A stretch of DNA of 64,000 nucleotides from JAMQPK01 sp963782595 (GTDB lineage Bacteria; Acidobacteriota; Vicinamibacteria; Vicinamibacterales; JAMQPK01): NCBI GenBank assembly GCA_963782595.1, contig CAWAKJ010000001.1, positions 930,001-994,000 of the forward strand, given 5' to 3'. The notes below the pieces were generated by a model. The model ran no database searches. It had not been told where the DNA came from and was given only the letters and a program-made list of their open reading frames with translations. This document shows positions 34,318-43,118 of this stretch, piece by piece (the first letter of the stretch is position 1; each line of letters opens with the position of its first letter). Made by a program: the position numbers and the translations under genes.

Positions 34318-37300
34318 TCACGATGTGTGCCTGGCCCGCACATGTGCCGGGAACAGGGCGATCACGTCGGCGGTCACCTGCCGGCAGCCGTCAAAGCTCA
34401 CTTCGCGCAGACGCGGCAACGTCGCCAGCCGCTCCGCCCCGGCGTTGGTGAGCCTTGCACAATTCCAGAACTCCAGCGTCTCGAGCGATGTCATGCCGGA
34501 CAGAATCTGCAGGCTGCGGTCGGTGATCTTCGTCTGGCCTGCGTAATACGTCCGCAGCCTCGACAGGCCCGCAATTGCCTCTGTCGCTGCATCCGACGTC
34601 TCGCGGCAGTACATGCACCAGAGGCGCTCGAGCTGTTCGCAGCGATCCGACATGCTGAAAGCCGGCGTCTTGCACATCCATCGGCATCAGTTCACGCAGC
34701 GACGGAAATCGCGGCAGCAGCGTCAGGGCTGCATCGTCTACTCTCTTGCAACTGACTGCGAGGCCGCGCAGCGAGGGCATCGACGCCAGCGAGGCAAACC
34801 CGCGCCCCGTCAGATTGGGACATTCGCGCCCCCACAAGTATTCGAGCGTGGCAGATTGGCTGAGCGCGGCGAACCCGGCGTCGGTGGCGACCGTCCCCTG
34901 CGCCTGCAGCATACGAAGTCGGGGGATGGCGGCAATACGCCGCATCGTGTCGTCATTGCAGCGTTCGCCTTCACATCCGAGGAACGCAAGGTTCGGCAGA
35001 TCGGCGAGCGGGGCGAGACCTGCTGAAGTGAACGCCTTGCTGTGCCAGAAAAAGCTGAGACCGAACAGGCCGTCAAGGCCGCGAAGATGGGTCAGACCCG
35101 CGTCGGTGAACGGCCCATCGATCATCAGATGATTCAGTTCGCTTTCCGCGCTCATCAGCGAGTGCCGTTCCTCACCGCCATGCCACATCTTGAAGATCGG
35201 ATACTCGTGCAGCAGCGGAAGCGCGGCATCTGTCGTTCGGGTGCCGGTCTTCAGATGGCGGAGATTGCGTTTGCCAACCAGGGCGGCGAGGGTTCCGTCG
35301 CCAGCCGGAGAGCCCATCAGGTCTACGCGCTCCAGGTGCTGGCAGGCAGCGAGATGTGCGAGGCCGGTATCACTGACATCTTTGTGCCAGTGCAGCTCGA
35401 ACCGCCGCAGTTCGGGCAACTGTCGGAAAATCTCGAGCCCGCGATCCGTAAAAGAGCAGCCGCTCAGGTTCAGCTCCCGCAGCTTGGGCAGCCGCGCCAG
35501 TTGCTGGAGGCCTGCATCGGTCACCCGTCTCGAACCGGCCAACTGAAGGCTGACGACGTGGCCGAGCTCCGTAATCTTCGCGAGCGCCGCATCGGTCATC
35601 TGTCCTGAGGCATCGAGACCTTCGATCTTCTTCTCGGCCATCACCGCGACAATCGCGTCCCACTCCGCGTCCGTGGCCGTGCGGCGCACTTCGAGGCGAC
35701 TGTGCGCCGGGTCGATCCAGTAGAGCGGCTTGGCCCAGGTGTTTCCAAGCCGGGTCACGCTGTCGGCAAACGCGGCCCAGCTTTCGAATCCCCGGACTCC
35801 TGCCACGGTGTCGCGCGCCTCGGCGATGGAAATCTCGGGATTGGGGTCAGAGCCTGATGTGCGTCCCTTCTGCAGCCGAATGCGCACGCCGCGGCGGATA
35901 TCCCATGCGGTCAGGCGGGTGTTGAAAAACTCCTGAACGCGCTGCACGGCCGAATCGGCGCCGGACCGATAGGCTTCGAGGACGTCGCTGGCGACCTTCT
36001 CGAACGGCCGCAGTTTCGGGTCGCCAGACGGTTTCGCCGCTTCTGATGATCGGGTGCCTCCATGCTGCTCGAGCAGCTCCGCGATCGCCGAGGCGCCGTG
36101 GTAGTCGGCAATATCGAGCGCCGTGACGCCGTTCCCTGCCACGATATTGGAATCCGCGCCATGGTCGAGCAGCAGCTTGACGAGATCCTCGCGTCCCGCG
36201 AGCGTCGCGGAATGAAGAGGCGTCGCCTGAGGAATGTCCCATTGGTCGCGTCGCGCGTTGATGGTCGCGGGATCGTCTCGAAGCCGGGCCTCGACGTGGT
36301 CGCGGAGATCGAAAGACACCGCGTCATGTAGATCAATGGCGCAGTGCTCACGCAGCCATTCGAACACGCTGGTCTGCTCGTTGTGGCGTGCCCATGACAG
36401 CGGCGTCGCAGTGTACACGTCGTCTCGGATACTGATGTCTGCGCCCTTCGCCACCAGGCGCTGCACGATGTCGAGGTCGCCGTCCCAGGCCGCCCGGTGA
36501 AGCGCCGTGCCGTTGCCTGCGCCGGTGATGTTCCAGTTGCCATCCTTTTCTAGGAGGAACTCCAGGGCCTCGCGCTGCCCGCGCACATAGGCAAAGAGCA
36601 TGGCCAGCCCGATGGCATCGCGATCGGCCATCACCCGGCCGTGACGGCGAGGTCTGGAGAGCAGCCGGCCGTCACGGTCGAAGGCACCTCGCAGCAGGTC
36701 CATGCGCCCTAACGCTGCAGCGGCCACCACATCCGGCCTGGCGCCAAGCTCGATCATTTTTTCTGCGGCACGAGGTGCATGATTCGCGAGCGCGACGTCC
36801 AGAGCACCTTCCGCACTCACGTCGAGCTGTGCGCCACGTCCAAGGAGCAGATCCATCAGCGGCGCCGTCACGCCTATGTCGCTGGCCTGCTTGCTCGTGA
36901 TGAGCAGCCCGATCGTGTCACCGCCGTTCGGGCCGAGCGTGCGGGCGTTGACGTCGGCGCCAGAGTCGAGGAGTAGTCGCGCGATTTCGACGATGTTCGA
37001 GGGCAGACTCATCGTCCGGCTGGGATTGCCGGCCACGTGGTGCAACAGTGTAGCGCCGCTGAAGTAGCCGTACGGTGGCTCGAGGTTCGTGCGCGCGTGG
37101 AGGAGAGACGGGTCAGCGGTGATGAGTGTGCCGAGTTGTCCGGTGTTCCCGGCTTCGAGCGCTTCCAGCGCTTCGGCAAAGCGACGGTGCGGCGTGAAGG
37201 CGCCGAGACTGGCGATTGCTTCAACGTGCTGTTTGAGCTGCGTCCAGTTGCTGAACCCGTACTCGCGCGCAATCACTAACTGTGCGTCTGCCAGAGCAAG

Positions 37301-37468
37301 GGGTCGCTCGAGCACGTTTTCCACCGACAACGCTTTCATCCCGGGATGGTGAGCGCCAATCCGTGCACCGGCAGACCGGTCGCCGTCGTGATGACCGCGC
37401 TGCAGTTCGTTCGCTTGAATCTTCAGTTGATCGAGGTTCGGGCGATCTGGAAGAGATCGAGTCGGCAT
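34318..37468 (-). pseudogene. Ankyrin-repeat plus GALA-LRR fusion protein, frame-disrupted
   Basis: One gene of about 1049 codons, broken near its 3' end. Residues ~1-85 are a leader with 'LPDRPNLDQLKIQANELQRG' and 'REYGFSNWTQLKQHV', ~90-460 hold ankyrin repeats ('GTALHRAAWDGDLDIVQRLV', 'TPLHSATLAGREDLVKLLLD'), a linker follows, and ~600 to the end are GALA-type LRRs ('LRELNLSGCSFTDRGLEIF'). The first frame reads normally to 'DAGFQHVG' and then becomes Arg-rich nonsense; the LRR continues at once in the next frame as 'RCEQLERLWCMYCRETSDAA...' to a stop at 34318. Removing one base (the A at 34645) joins them cleanly. No signal peptide; probably a cytoplasmic binding protein. Real mutation or sequencing error cannot be separated. 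Confidence 0.85.
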
Positions 37469-37683
37469 ACGCGCTCCTTTCGCAAGCGCCCGTTGTCCGC
37501 GGTGCGGGCCGAAAGAAGCGGTGATTCAGTTGGGCCTGAAGAGTAGGTGGGACTCAGTCCCTTTCCGCGGACAGGAGGCGCCCTACGCGCAACGATGAAG
37601 ATAGCACAACGGTGTCTTTAGTCTGCTTTTTGAGACCCGCTTCAGCTACGACGAGGGGCTTGCCGCCAAAGCATTGACCAACA
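37469..37683. other. Upstream region of the ankyrin-LRR gene; no gene seen
   Basis: About 215 bp with no supportable ORF. It must contain the promoter of the minus-strand ankyrin-LRR gene; the AAGGAG-like ribosome-binding site (GAAAGGAGCG on the minus strand) before ATG 37468 is visible. Confidence 0.4.
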
Positions 37684-38010
37684 CGGGCATCTGGTTTTTG
37701 CCCTAATTCGGCCCAAAATTGAGGATTGGTGAGATGAGGGCCAAGGGTGAGGGCTGGCGGACCTGGACGTGGTCCCCGGTTTGCTTTGTGGCGCTGAGAG
37801 TTCGGCGTGAGGAAATTGATGACGATGTTGATTCTTTGCAGGTTGTGGAATGCTTGCAGACAGGGCTCTTGCCACCTGCTGGGTCACCGCGACGAAGTCG
37901 AAGTCGGCTTCGGGAAGCTGGCGCTCAAGTGCGACCGTTGCGGATGGACCTCTCCGGGTTGGACGGTCTTTGACGCGCAGTCCCCGGAACATCGGCATCG
38001 GACCCTGAAC
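37684..38010 (+). repeat. Segmental duplication, copy A
   Basis: This segment matches 38677-39010 in the same orientation. Shared blocks in order: GCATCTGGT..GCCCTAATTC, the identical 19-mer GTTTGCTTTGTGGCGCTGA (37779-37797 and 38765-38783), GTGAGG before the start codon, TTGTGGAAT..TGCAGACAGGG, TGGGTCA.CGCGA, GATGCTGGCGCTCA-like and CCGGGTTGGAC. The conservation spans both the leader and the coding part of the zinc-ribbon ORFs. Confidence 0.75.
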
Positions 38011-38052
38011 ACCACCGTCAGAACCGCAACTCAGCCTCTGCCTACGACGTAG
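37819..38052 (+). CDS. Zinc-ribbon-like microprotein A (about 77 aa)
   Basis: Small ORF from ATG 37819, preceded by TGAGGA; GTG 37807 would add four residues. The core 'CRLWNACRQGSCHLLGHRDE' and 'LALKCDRCGWTSPGWTV' contains two Cys pairs (C-x4-C and C-x2-C) and a conserved Gly-His-Arg, the pattern of a small zinc ribbon. The same core recurs in the ORF at 38806-39033, with third-position differences, which supports it as a true coding family. The C-terminal 25 residues are unrelated between copies. Function unknown; a metal-binding or nucleic-acid-binding role is only a guess from the Cys pattern. Confidence 0.6.
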   Translation: MTMLILCRLWNACRQGSCHLLGHRDEVEVGFGKLALKCDRCGWTSPGWTVFDAQSPEHRHRTLNTTVRTATQPLPTT

Positions 38053-38117
38053 TGGCCTGTCCTCGTTGAAATGTCGCACGTCTCTGATGCGGTCATCGAG
38101 TGACGATGTGTGAAAGG

Positions 38118-38198
38118 TAAAGCCGGACCTTCCCTTCATCAACTTCTGCGCTCCTAGCGCCATTCTCGATTTCCTGTAGCACGTCGTGTCCGGCTTTA
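38118..38198. repeat. Degenerate GTCCGGC inverted pair (copy 5)
   Basis: TAAAGCCGGAC (38118-38128) and its exact inverse GTCCGGCTTTA (38188-38198) lie 59 bases apart. The arms are the same word as in the compact copies, but the loop has been opened by an insertion or the copies are independent. Confidence 0.5.
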
Positions 38199-38223
38199 CT
38201 GCGGTGTTCTGATCGGCGTAGTC

Positions 38224-38530
38224 CGACGCCGAGGCGCCGAGACGCCGAGACAAGACCACAGAAGCCGACGCGACGAGCGCGACGACCTGCCGTGCAGCGT
38301 GATGGCCTCTGTGGGTGCGGAAGCGGGCCCTGTCAGAGGCATCGACTTCGTGGGCCGCGAACGCGGCCCACGCGCCAAGAGGGAGACCGCCGAATACAAG
38401 AGCGGCATGATTCGGGCTCTTGATATTCGACGGTCTTCCTCTTCGCGCGCGCCAACGGCGCGAAGTCGATCTCCGTTCCTCTGTGTTACCGATCAGCGTG
38501 CCTTCTCTGCGCCTCCGCGCCTCCGCGTCG
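38224..38530. repeat. Nested-palindrome element, copy A (307 bp)
   Basis: Bounded by imperfect 27-bp terminal inverted repeats (38224-38250 and 38504-38530; CGACGCCGAGGCGCCGAGA against the inverse of CTCTGCGCCTCCGCGCC..TCG, five mismatches). Inside, ATCGACTTCG (near 38341) pairs with CGAAGTCGAT (38461-38470), and at the centre CCGCCGAATACAAGAGC pairs with GCTCTTGATATTCGACGG. The element thus folds as one long, multi-arm hairpin. It carries the block GTGGGCCGCG.ACGCGGCCC, which is also in the element at 43119-43277. No transposase is present. Confidence 0.7.
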
Positions 38531-38676
38531 AAACAGACAAAAAAGGCGGTCCCGAGACCGCTTCCTGCCCAACTACGCTCAATCGGAAGATGCTCTAGTC
38601 GCGTGCTGTGGATGACATGGTGTAGACGCGCGATCGACTGTCCGTGAATCGGACCGCGTAGGTCCGTGGACGCGAG

Positions 38677-39010
38677 CATCTGGTGTGCCCTAATTCAATG
38701 CAAAGGGGGCTGGGCGAGATGAATATCTCACCTAGGTGCTCGGAAGCCCGGAACGTGGTCCACTGTTTGCTTTGTGGCGCTGAAACTTCCAAGTGAGGTG
38801 CTGCAATGATTATGGAAAATCGAAGCCTGGCGCCCGACACGAACGGAATTCTTTACCGGGACGGAATTCTTTACCGGTTGTGGAATCTCTGCAGACAGGG
38901 TTCTTGCTCCCTGATGGGTCATCGCGATGATCTCAAACTGGGCTCCGGGATGCTGGCGCTCACTTGCGAGCGTTGCGGAAAGACATCACCGGGTTGGACC
39001 TTCGGGCCGC
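38677..39010 (+). repeat. Segmental duplication, copy B
   Basis: Second copy of the 37684-38010 segment, about 985 bp downstream; the nested-palindrome element lies between the two. It contains the leader of microprotein B, including the 19-mer identical to copy A at 38765-38783. Confidence 0.75.
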
Positions 39011-39033
39011 AGGCAGCGACGCGAGAACAGTAA
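38806..39033 (+). CDS. Zinc-ribbon-like microprotein B (75 aa)
   Basis: ATG 38806 follows a GTGAGGTG ribosome-binding site, in the same position as in copy A. Core: 'LYRLWNLCRQGSCSLMGHRD' and 'LALTCERCGKTSPGWTF', with the same C-x4-C, G-H-R-D and C-x2-C-G positions as microprotein A. Residues 13-24 are a six-residue tandem duplication ('NGILYR' 'DGILYR') created by an 18-bp direct repeat at 38843-38860/38861-38878, so the N-terminus is evolving quickly. Unknown function. It is convergent with the threonine dehydratase gene. Confidence 0.6.
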   Translation: MIMENRSLAPDTNGILYRDGILYRLWNLCRQGSCSLMGHRDDLKLGSGMLALTCERCGKTSPGWTFGPQAATREQ

Positions 39034-39075
39034 GCAAAGCGCTGCCTGCGTAGCGGTTCTGTTGCTGAAGATTCG

Positions 39076-40032
39076 TCAGGCGATGATGCGCTGTAACGCG
39101 GCCATATTAAGGTTACCGCCGGTCATCACACAGACGACGTTCAGCCCGCCCAGGTGACGGCGCATCTTGACGGCGGCCATCAACGCCGCGCCGCCGGCGC
39201 CTTCGGCGAGATTCTGCGTGGCCCGCAGCGCCAGACGCACGCCTTCCTCCAACTCCCCCTCGGTGAGCGTGACGATGTCGTCGAGCTCGCGTTTCAGAAT
39301 GCCGAACGTCAGATCGAAGCTGTGACGTGTGGCGAGGCCTTCGGCAAAAGTTGAGGTGTGCGCGGCCACGACGCGCTCGGGGCCGCGCCAGGAGCGCGTG
39401 AACGCGTCGGCCTCGAGTGCCTGTACGCCGATGATGCGGGTCTTCTTCCCGAGGCCGGTCCGCACGATGCTGCAGCCGCAAGCACCGCTTCCGCCGCCGA
39501 TCGGCACGAAGATCACATCCGGCTCGGGAAGCTCCTCGAAGATTTCCAGCGCGTACGTGCCCACTCCCGCAATGAGCTCCGGCTCGTTGGCCGAGTGAAC
39601 GTAGCGGCGGCCGTTCGATTGAGCTTCGCGCTCGACCCACTCGCGGGCTTCGTCGAAATCCCTGCCGTGTTCGACCACGGTGGCGCCGAAGGCGCGGATC
39701 TTCTCGTTCTTCTGCGGATTGTTGTGGTTCGGCACCGCCACGATGCACGACACGCCAGCAAGCTGCGCGGCAAACGCGATCGACTGACCGTGATTCCCGG
39801 TGCTCGCTGTAATCACCCCGCACCGCCGTTGGTCGGCGCCGAGCGAAGCCATCAGGTTGAGGCCGCCACGGATCTTGAAGGCGCCGGTCGGGTTGTGGTT
39901 TTCGTGCTTGACCCAGATGTCGAGACCGGTCTCCGCCGTCAGCAATGGATGGCGCAGGAGAGGTGTGCGACGAACGTGCGCTTCGACTGCGGCACGGGCG
40001 GTGCGCACGTCCTCCAGCGTGGGTTCTTTCAT
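39076..40032 (-). CDS. Threonine/serine dehydratase (PLP-dependent, fold type II)
   Basis: 318 residues from ATG 40032; the open frame to 40116 is an extension into the upstream gene. 'ENHNPTGAFKIRGGLN' holds the PLP lysine (K53), 'ASTGNHGQSIAFAA' the phosphate/substrate loop, and 'VPIGGGSGACGCSI' the glycine-rich PLP-phosphate loop. There is no C-terminal ACT domain, so it resembles the catabolic, unregulated threonine dehydratases rather than biosynthetic IlvA. Reaction: L-threonine (or serine, or hydroxy-aspartate in relatives) to 2-oxobutyrate (or pyruvate) and ammonia, in the cytoplasm. Its start overlaps the stop of the Nramp-type transporter gene by four bases, so the two are coupled. 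Confidence 0.88.
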   Translation of the reverse strand: MKEPTLEDVRTARAAVEAHVRRTPLLRHPLLTAETGLDIWVKHENHNPTGAFKIRGGLNLMASLGADQRRCGVITASTGNHGQSIAFAAQLAGVSCIVAVPNHNNPQKNEKIRAFGATVVEHGRDFDEAREWVEREAQSNGRRYVHSANEPELIAGVGTYALEIFEELPEPDVIFVPIGGGSGACGCSIVRTGLGKKTRIIGVQALEADAFTRSWRGPERVVAAHTSTFAEGLATRHSFDLTFGILKRELDDIVTLTEGELEEGVRLALRATQNLAEGAGGAALMAAVKMRRHLGGLNVVCVMTGGNLNMAALQRIIA

Positions 40033-41393
40033 AACAGAGGCCGAACTGTCTGGACCAGCTGATACCCGCCCGCGAGCATCATCGCGAGAGCCGAGAGCCA
40101 GAGGAAGAGAGTCCACGTCGAACCGCTATGAATGACGCCGGAAAGGCGCCTGTGGTGAAAGTACAGCGCGGCGGCTCCGAGAAACGGCAGCATCAGCGCC
40201 TGGCCCAAAGCTCCGATCAGCACGAGCACGACCGGTTGCGGAAACAGGAAATAGACTGTTCCGGACGCGATCGGCAGGCCAACGCAGGCCATGCGCACGA
40301 CGCGCAGGCGGGCCGCGGCGTCTGGATAGCGCACGACTCCAAAAATGGCGGCGGCGTCGGCGAACAGGCGCGCGTTCGATGCTGTCGCCACGAAGAACGT
40401 CGAATACAGAACGGCAAAGGCTCCGACAAGAAATATCCATGCGCCGGTTGCACCGAGCGTCTGGCGGTACATCTGACTCAGCGTTTCGATCAGTTCGCGA
40501 TCGGTGACCTGCAGGCCCTGGCCGTGCAGGACGGCGGCCCCGAGTATGTAGAACGCAATGGTGGCGCCCGTGTAAATCAGCATCGAAAGAACAGCGTCGG
40601 TGTGCAGTACGTGCAGCCATCCGAGCATCCGGCGCCGCCATTCAGGCGTGTCGTCTCTCGGGCCGATGTGCCGCGCGTACCCTTTCTCGAGACACCAGTA
40701 CGGGTAGTAGATCAGTTCGGAGGCGCCGACACCCGTGATGCCGAATGCCGCAAACGCCACGGTGAACGAAGCCGGAAGTTGAAATTTCAGTCCGTCGATC
40801 AACTGTGCCGACGACACGCGATACGGTGTCCATTGCAACGCGATCATCGCAACGATGGTGCTCAGCGTGAAGGCCGCCACCATCAACGTCGAGCCCACCT
40901 CGACCACTTTGTACCGGCCCGTGACCAGCAGCACCGCTCCTGACGCCGTGATGCCCACCAGAAGCGCATCCCGTGACAGGTTGAAGTTCATCGTCTCGAA
41001 GATCAGAACGCAGCCGCCGATCAGTCCGGCTACCTGGAACACCAGCCCCAGATACATGAAGAGCCAGAACCAGAGAAGCCACGACACGCGAAGGCGTGGT
41101 CCGGGAACCGAGTTCAGCGCCTCGAGCGTTGTCACGCGCTCGACAATCGCCAGACGCGCGAGCTCGATCTGCACGAACACTTTCACGACGCACGCGAGCA
41201 GGACGAACCAAAGCATCGAGAAGCCGAGCGCTGCGCCTACTTTCGGCGTGACGATGAGCTCGCCCGATCCGACGATGGCGGCACTGATGATGAGGCCGGG
41301 TCCGAGGTGCGACGCCGTCGCAAGCCACCCGCGGGGCGGAGCAAGGACGGCGCCTGCGTCTGCCAGGTCCGGCTTGTAGGCCGGGTCTTGCAC
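40029..41393 (-). CDS. Nramp-family divalent metal transporter-like protein
   Basis: About 454 residues from the GTG at 41393; the frame is open to a GTG at 41468 (479 aa). 'LGPGLIISAAIVGSGELIVTPKVGA' in the first helix matches the Nramp fold position where the family's metal-binding D-P-G-N normally sits; here it reads 'GSGE', so Mn/Fe transport is doubtful and the protein may belong to the Nramp-related uncharacterised branch. About eleven hydrophobic helices follow. The hairpin repeat 41379-41407 covers the 5' end of the frame, so the GTG start would lie in its loop. It precedes and overlaps the threonine dehydratase gene, which hints at substrate uptake for that enzyme; this is inference. 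Confidence 0.8.
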   Translation of the reverse strand: MQDPAYKPDLADAGAVLAPPRGWLATASHLGPGLIISAAIVGSGELIVTPKVGAALGFSMLWFVLLACVVKVFVQIELARLAIVERVTTLEALNSVPGPRLRVSWLLWFWLFMYLGLVFQVAGLIGGCVLIFETMNFNLSRDALLVGITASGAVLLVTGRYKVVEVGSTLMVAAFTLSTIVAMIALQWTPYRVSSAQLIDGLKFQLPASFTVAFAAFGITGVGASELIYYPYWCLEKGYARHIGPRDDTPEWRRRMLGWLHVLHTDAVLSMLIYTGATIAFYILGAAVLHGQGLQVTDRELIETLSQMYRQTLGATGAWIFLVGAFAVLYSTFFVATASNARLFADAAAIFGVVRYPDAAARLRVVRMACVGLPIASGTVYFLFPQPVVLVLIGALGQALMLPFLGAAALYFHHRRLSGVIHSGSTWTLFLWLSALAMMLAGGYQLVQTVRPLL

Positions 41394-41407
41394 CTCAAGA
41401 CCCGGCC
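41379..41407. repeat. GGCCGGGTCTTG hairpin between TPR gene and Nramp gene
   Basis: GGCCGGGTCTTG (41379-41390) pairs perfectly with CAAGACCCGGCC (41396-41407) around CACCT. It begins 6 bp after the corrected stop of the TPR gene (41413). It belongs to the same word family as the operon-end hairpins at 23983 and 51709, though here it lacks a T-run and stays within the open frame of the Nramp gene. Confidence 0.8.
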
Positions 41408-41412
41408 CACGG

Positions 41413-43042
41413 CTACCGGATGAAGCTGCGTGCGTGCTGGATCTCGGGGCGGTTGGTGTCTGGCTCACTGGCTACCTGAAGTAATTGTTTGTAAAACGTC
41501 ACGGCTTTTGCGCGCTGACCGGCCGCTTCTGCGGCGCGCGCCGCACCATAGAGGCCCCGGAACCGGTTTGGTTCCTTCTTCGTGGTCGCTTCGAACTCGA
41601 TGAGCGCCTCCGAGGGGTCGGCCGGCTTCGAGCAGCATGTATCCGAGCAACTCTCGCGCGGGCGCCAGCGGGCCGGGAGAGATCGCTGATTTGTCGGTGC
41701 CGTCTTCGGCTCGTGCCGCCGTGCGCAGCAACTCGATGCCTCGAGCCTTGTCGCCCTCGGCAAAGGTCGTCCACGCGATCGCGATTTGCCGCTGAATGTC
41801 CACTTGTTCGGCCCAGTACGGGTCCTTCATGGTCTGCAGCGTATCGCGCAGAGCCGCCAGCCGCTCGATATCGGCTGCGGCGGCTTTGGGATTGCCCGAT
41901 CGTGCGGCGCCAATGGCGCGTGCAAAGTGAGTAATGGCTTCCGTGTAAGGCGTATTCGCCGGTCGAACGGAAAGAGCGGCCGCATCAGCCCAGGCACCTC
42001 GTTCCAGAACGTAACGGGCGGGAATGGCGGCGGAGGCATACAATCCGGCCACACCTGGGGCCGCCGCACCAGTTGCATTGGGATCCAGCCGCGCGGCGGC
42101 AGCACCCGACTCGTCGGCGACACGGCGCGCCGCGGCATCCTGCGCGATCTGCAAGTATGCATACGCCTGGTAATCCATCGCGTGCAGTTCTTCCGCCGTC
42201 GCCTTTTCCTTGCGTGCGGCCTCTGCCGATCGACGATTGGTCTCGATCGACTCTTTCCACAGACCCACACGCGTGAAGGTGTGAGAAGGCATGTGCAGCG
42301 CGTGCGGGACTGACGGTGCGAGCGACGCGTAGCTTCGCGCGGCTCCAAGCGCCTTTTCGGCAAGTGGCGGATGATCGTAGGCGTGAATGATGTAGTGCGC
42401 GAGTCCGGGATGCTTCGGGTGCTCCTTGAAGAGCGGCTCCAGAATCGCCGCTGCCTTCAGTTGCTGAGTGTAGTTTTTGTCGCTGGCGAGCGCGGTCTGG
42501 TTCACGGCGAGCGCATAGAAGATCCGGCCCTCCATATCCGCCGGGTTCTCCTTCACGAGCCGGTCCATGCCTTGTTCGTACGCGAGGGTGCGTGCGCGTT
42601 GCGTGGCGGCATCTCCATCGGTAAAGAGGGCCGCGGCGGCCGCGATGTAGGCGCGCTCGCGCGGAGTCGGCGAGCCGGTTGACTGAGCCTTTTGGATTGC
42701 TTCGCGGCCGAGTGCAATCTGTTGCGGCGATCGCAAACCGGCGAACGGGTTGCCCCATCGACTGAGCGCGATGCCCCAGTGCGCAATCGTGCACGAGGGG
42801 TCTTTCTCGAGTACACCGTTGAACTCGGCAATCGCCTGTGCAAACCAGAACGAATGGAGCAGCGCCACCGCTCGATTGAAATCCTGCCGCAGGGCGGGCG
42901 CACATGACGTCTGAAAACTGACGTCCGCTGCGCCCACCGCATCAAGGCTCGCGGGCGCGTGTTCGTGCTGCGCCTGTTGCGCCAGAGCGGGGGTTGTGAG
43001 GGCGATCGCGATCGAGACAGCCAGGCCGAAGACAAGCTTCAT
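41413..43042 (-). pseudogene. Secreted TPR-like protein, frame-disrupted near the C-terminus
   Basis: About 543 codons. A signal peptide ('FGLAVSIAIALTTPALAQQ') precedes tetratricopeptide-like repeats ('FNRAVALLHSFWFAQAIAEF', 'CTIAHWGIALSRWGNPF', 'HALHMPSHTFTRVGLWKESIE'). The frame reads normally to 'LGYMLLEAGRP', then turns to Arg/Gly-rich sequence and stops at 41465. Another frame continues sensibly as 'SEALIEFEATTKKEPNRFRG ... GQRAKAVTFYKQLLQVASEP' to a stop at 41413. One extra G in the run 41614-41617 (GGGG; GGG expected) explains it. Periplasmic scaffold; function unknown. Mutation and homopolymer error are both possible. Confidence 0.85.
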
Positions 43043-43118
43043 ATCACCCTCCTTTGGTTTGAGCCGCTAACCTACCACGTCTATCGCCAAAATGCAGTTC
43101 GGATTGACTGGACGTTTT

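Noticed and set aside
34640..34650. Programmed +1 frameshift in the ankyrin-LRR gene
   Set aside because: No slippery sequence, stop codon or downstream structure typical of programmed shifting is visible; a mutation or error is simpler.
37642..38679. 345-codon minus-strand open frame across the duplicated segment and nested palindrome
   Set aside because: It runs through repeat sequence, has no motif, and the forward zinc-ribbon reading is better supported by the conserved Cys pattern and ribosome-binding sites.
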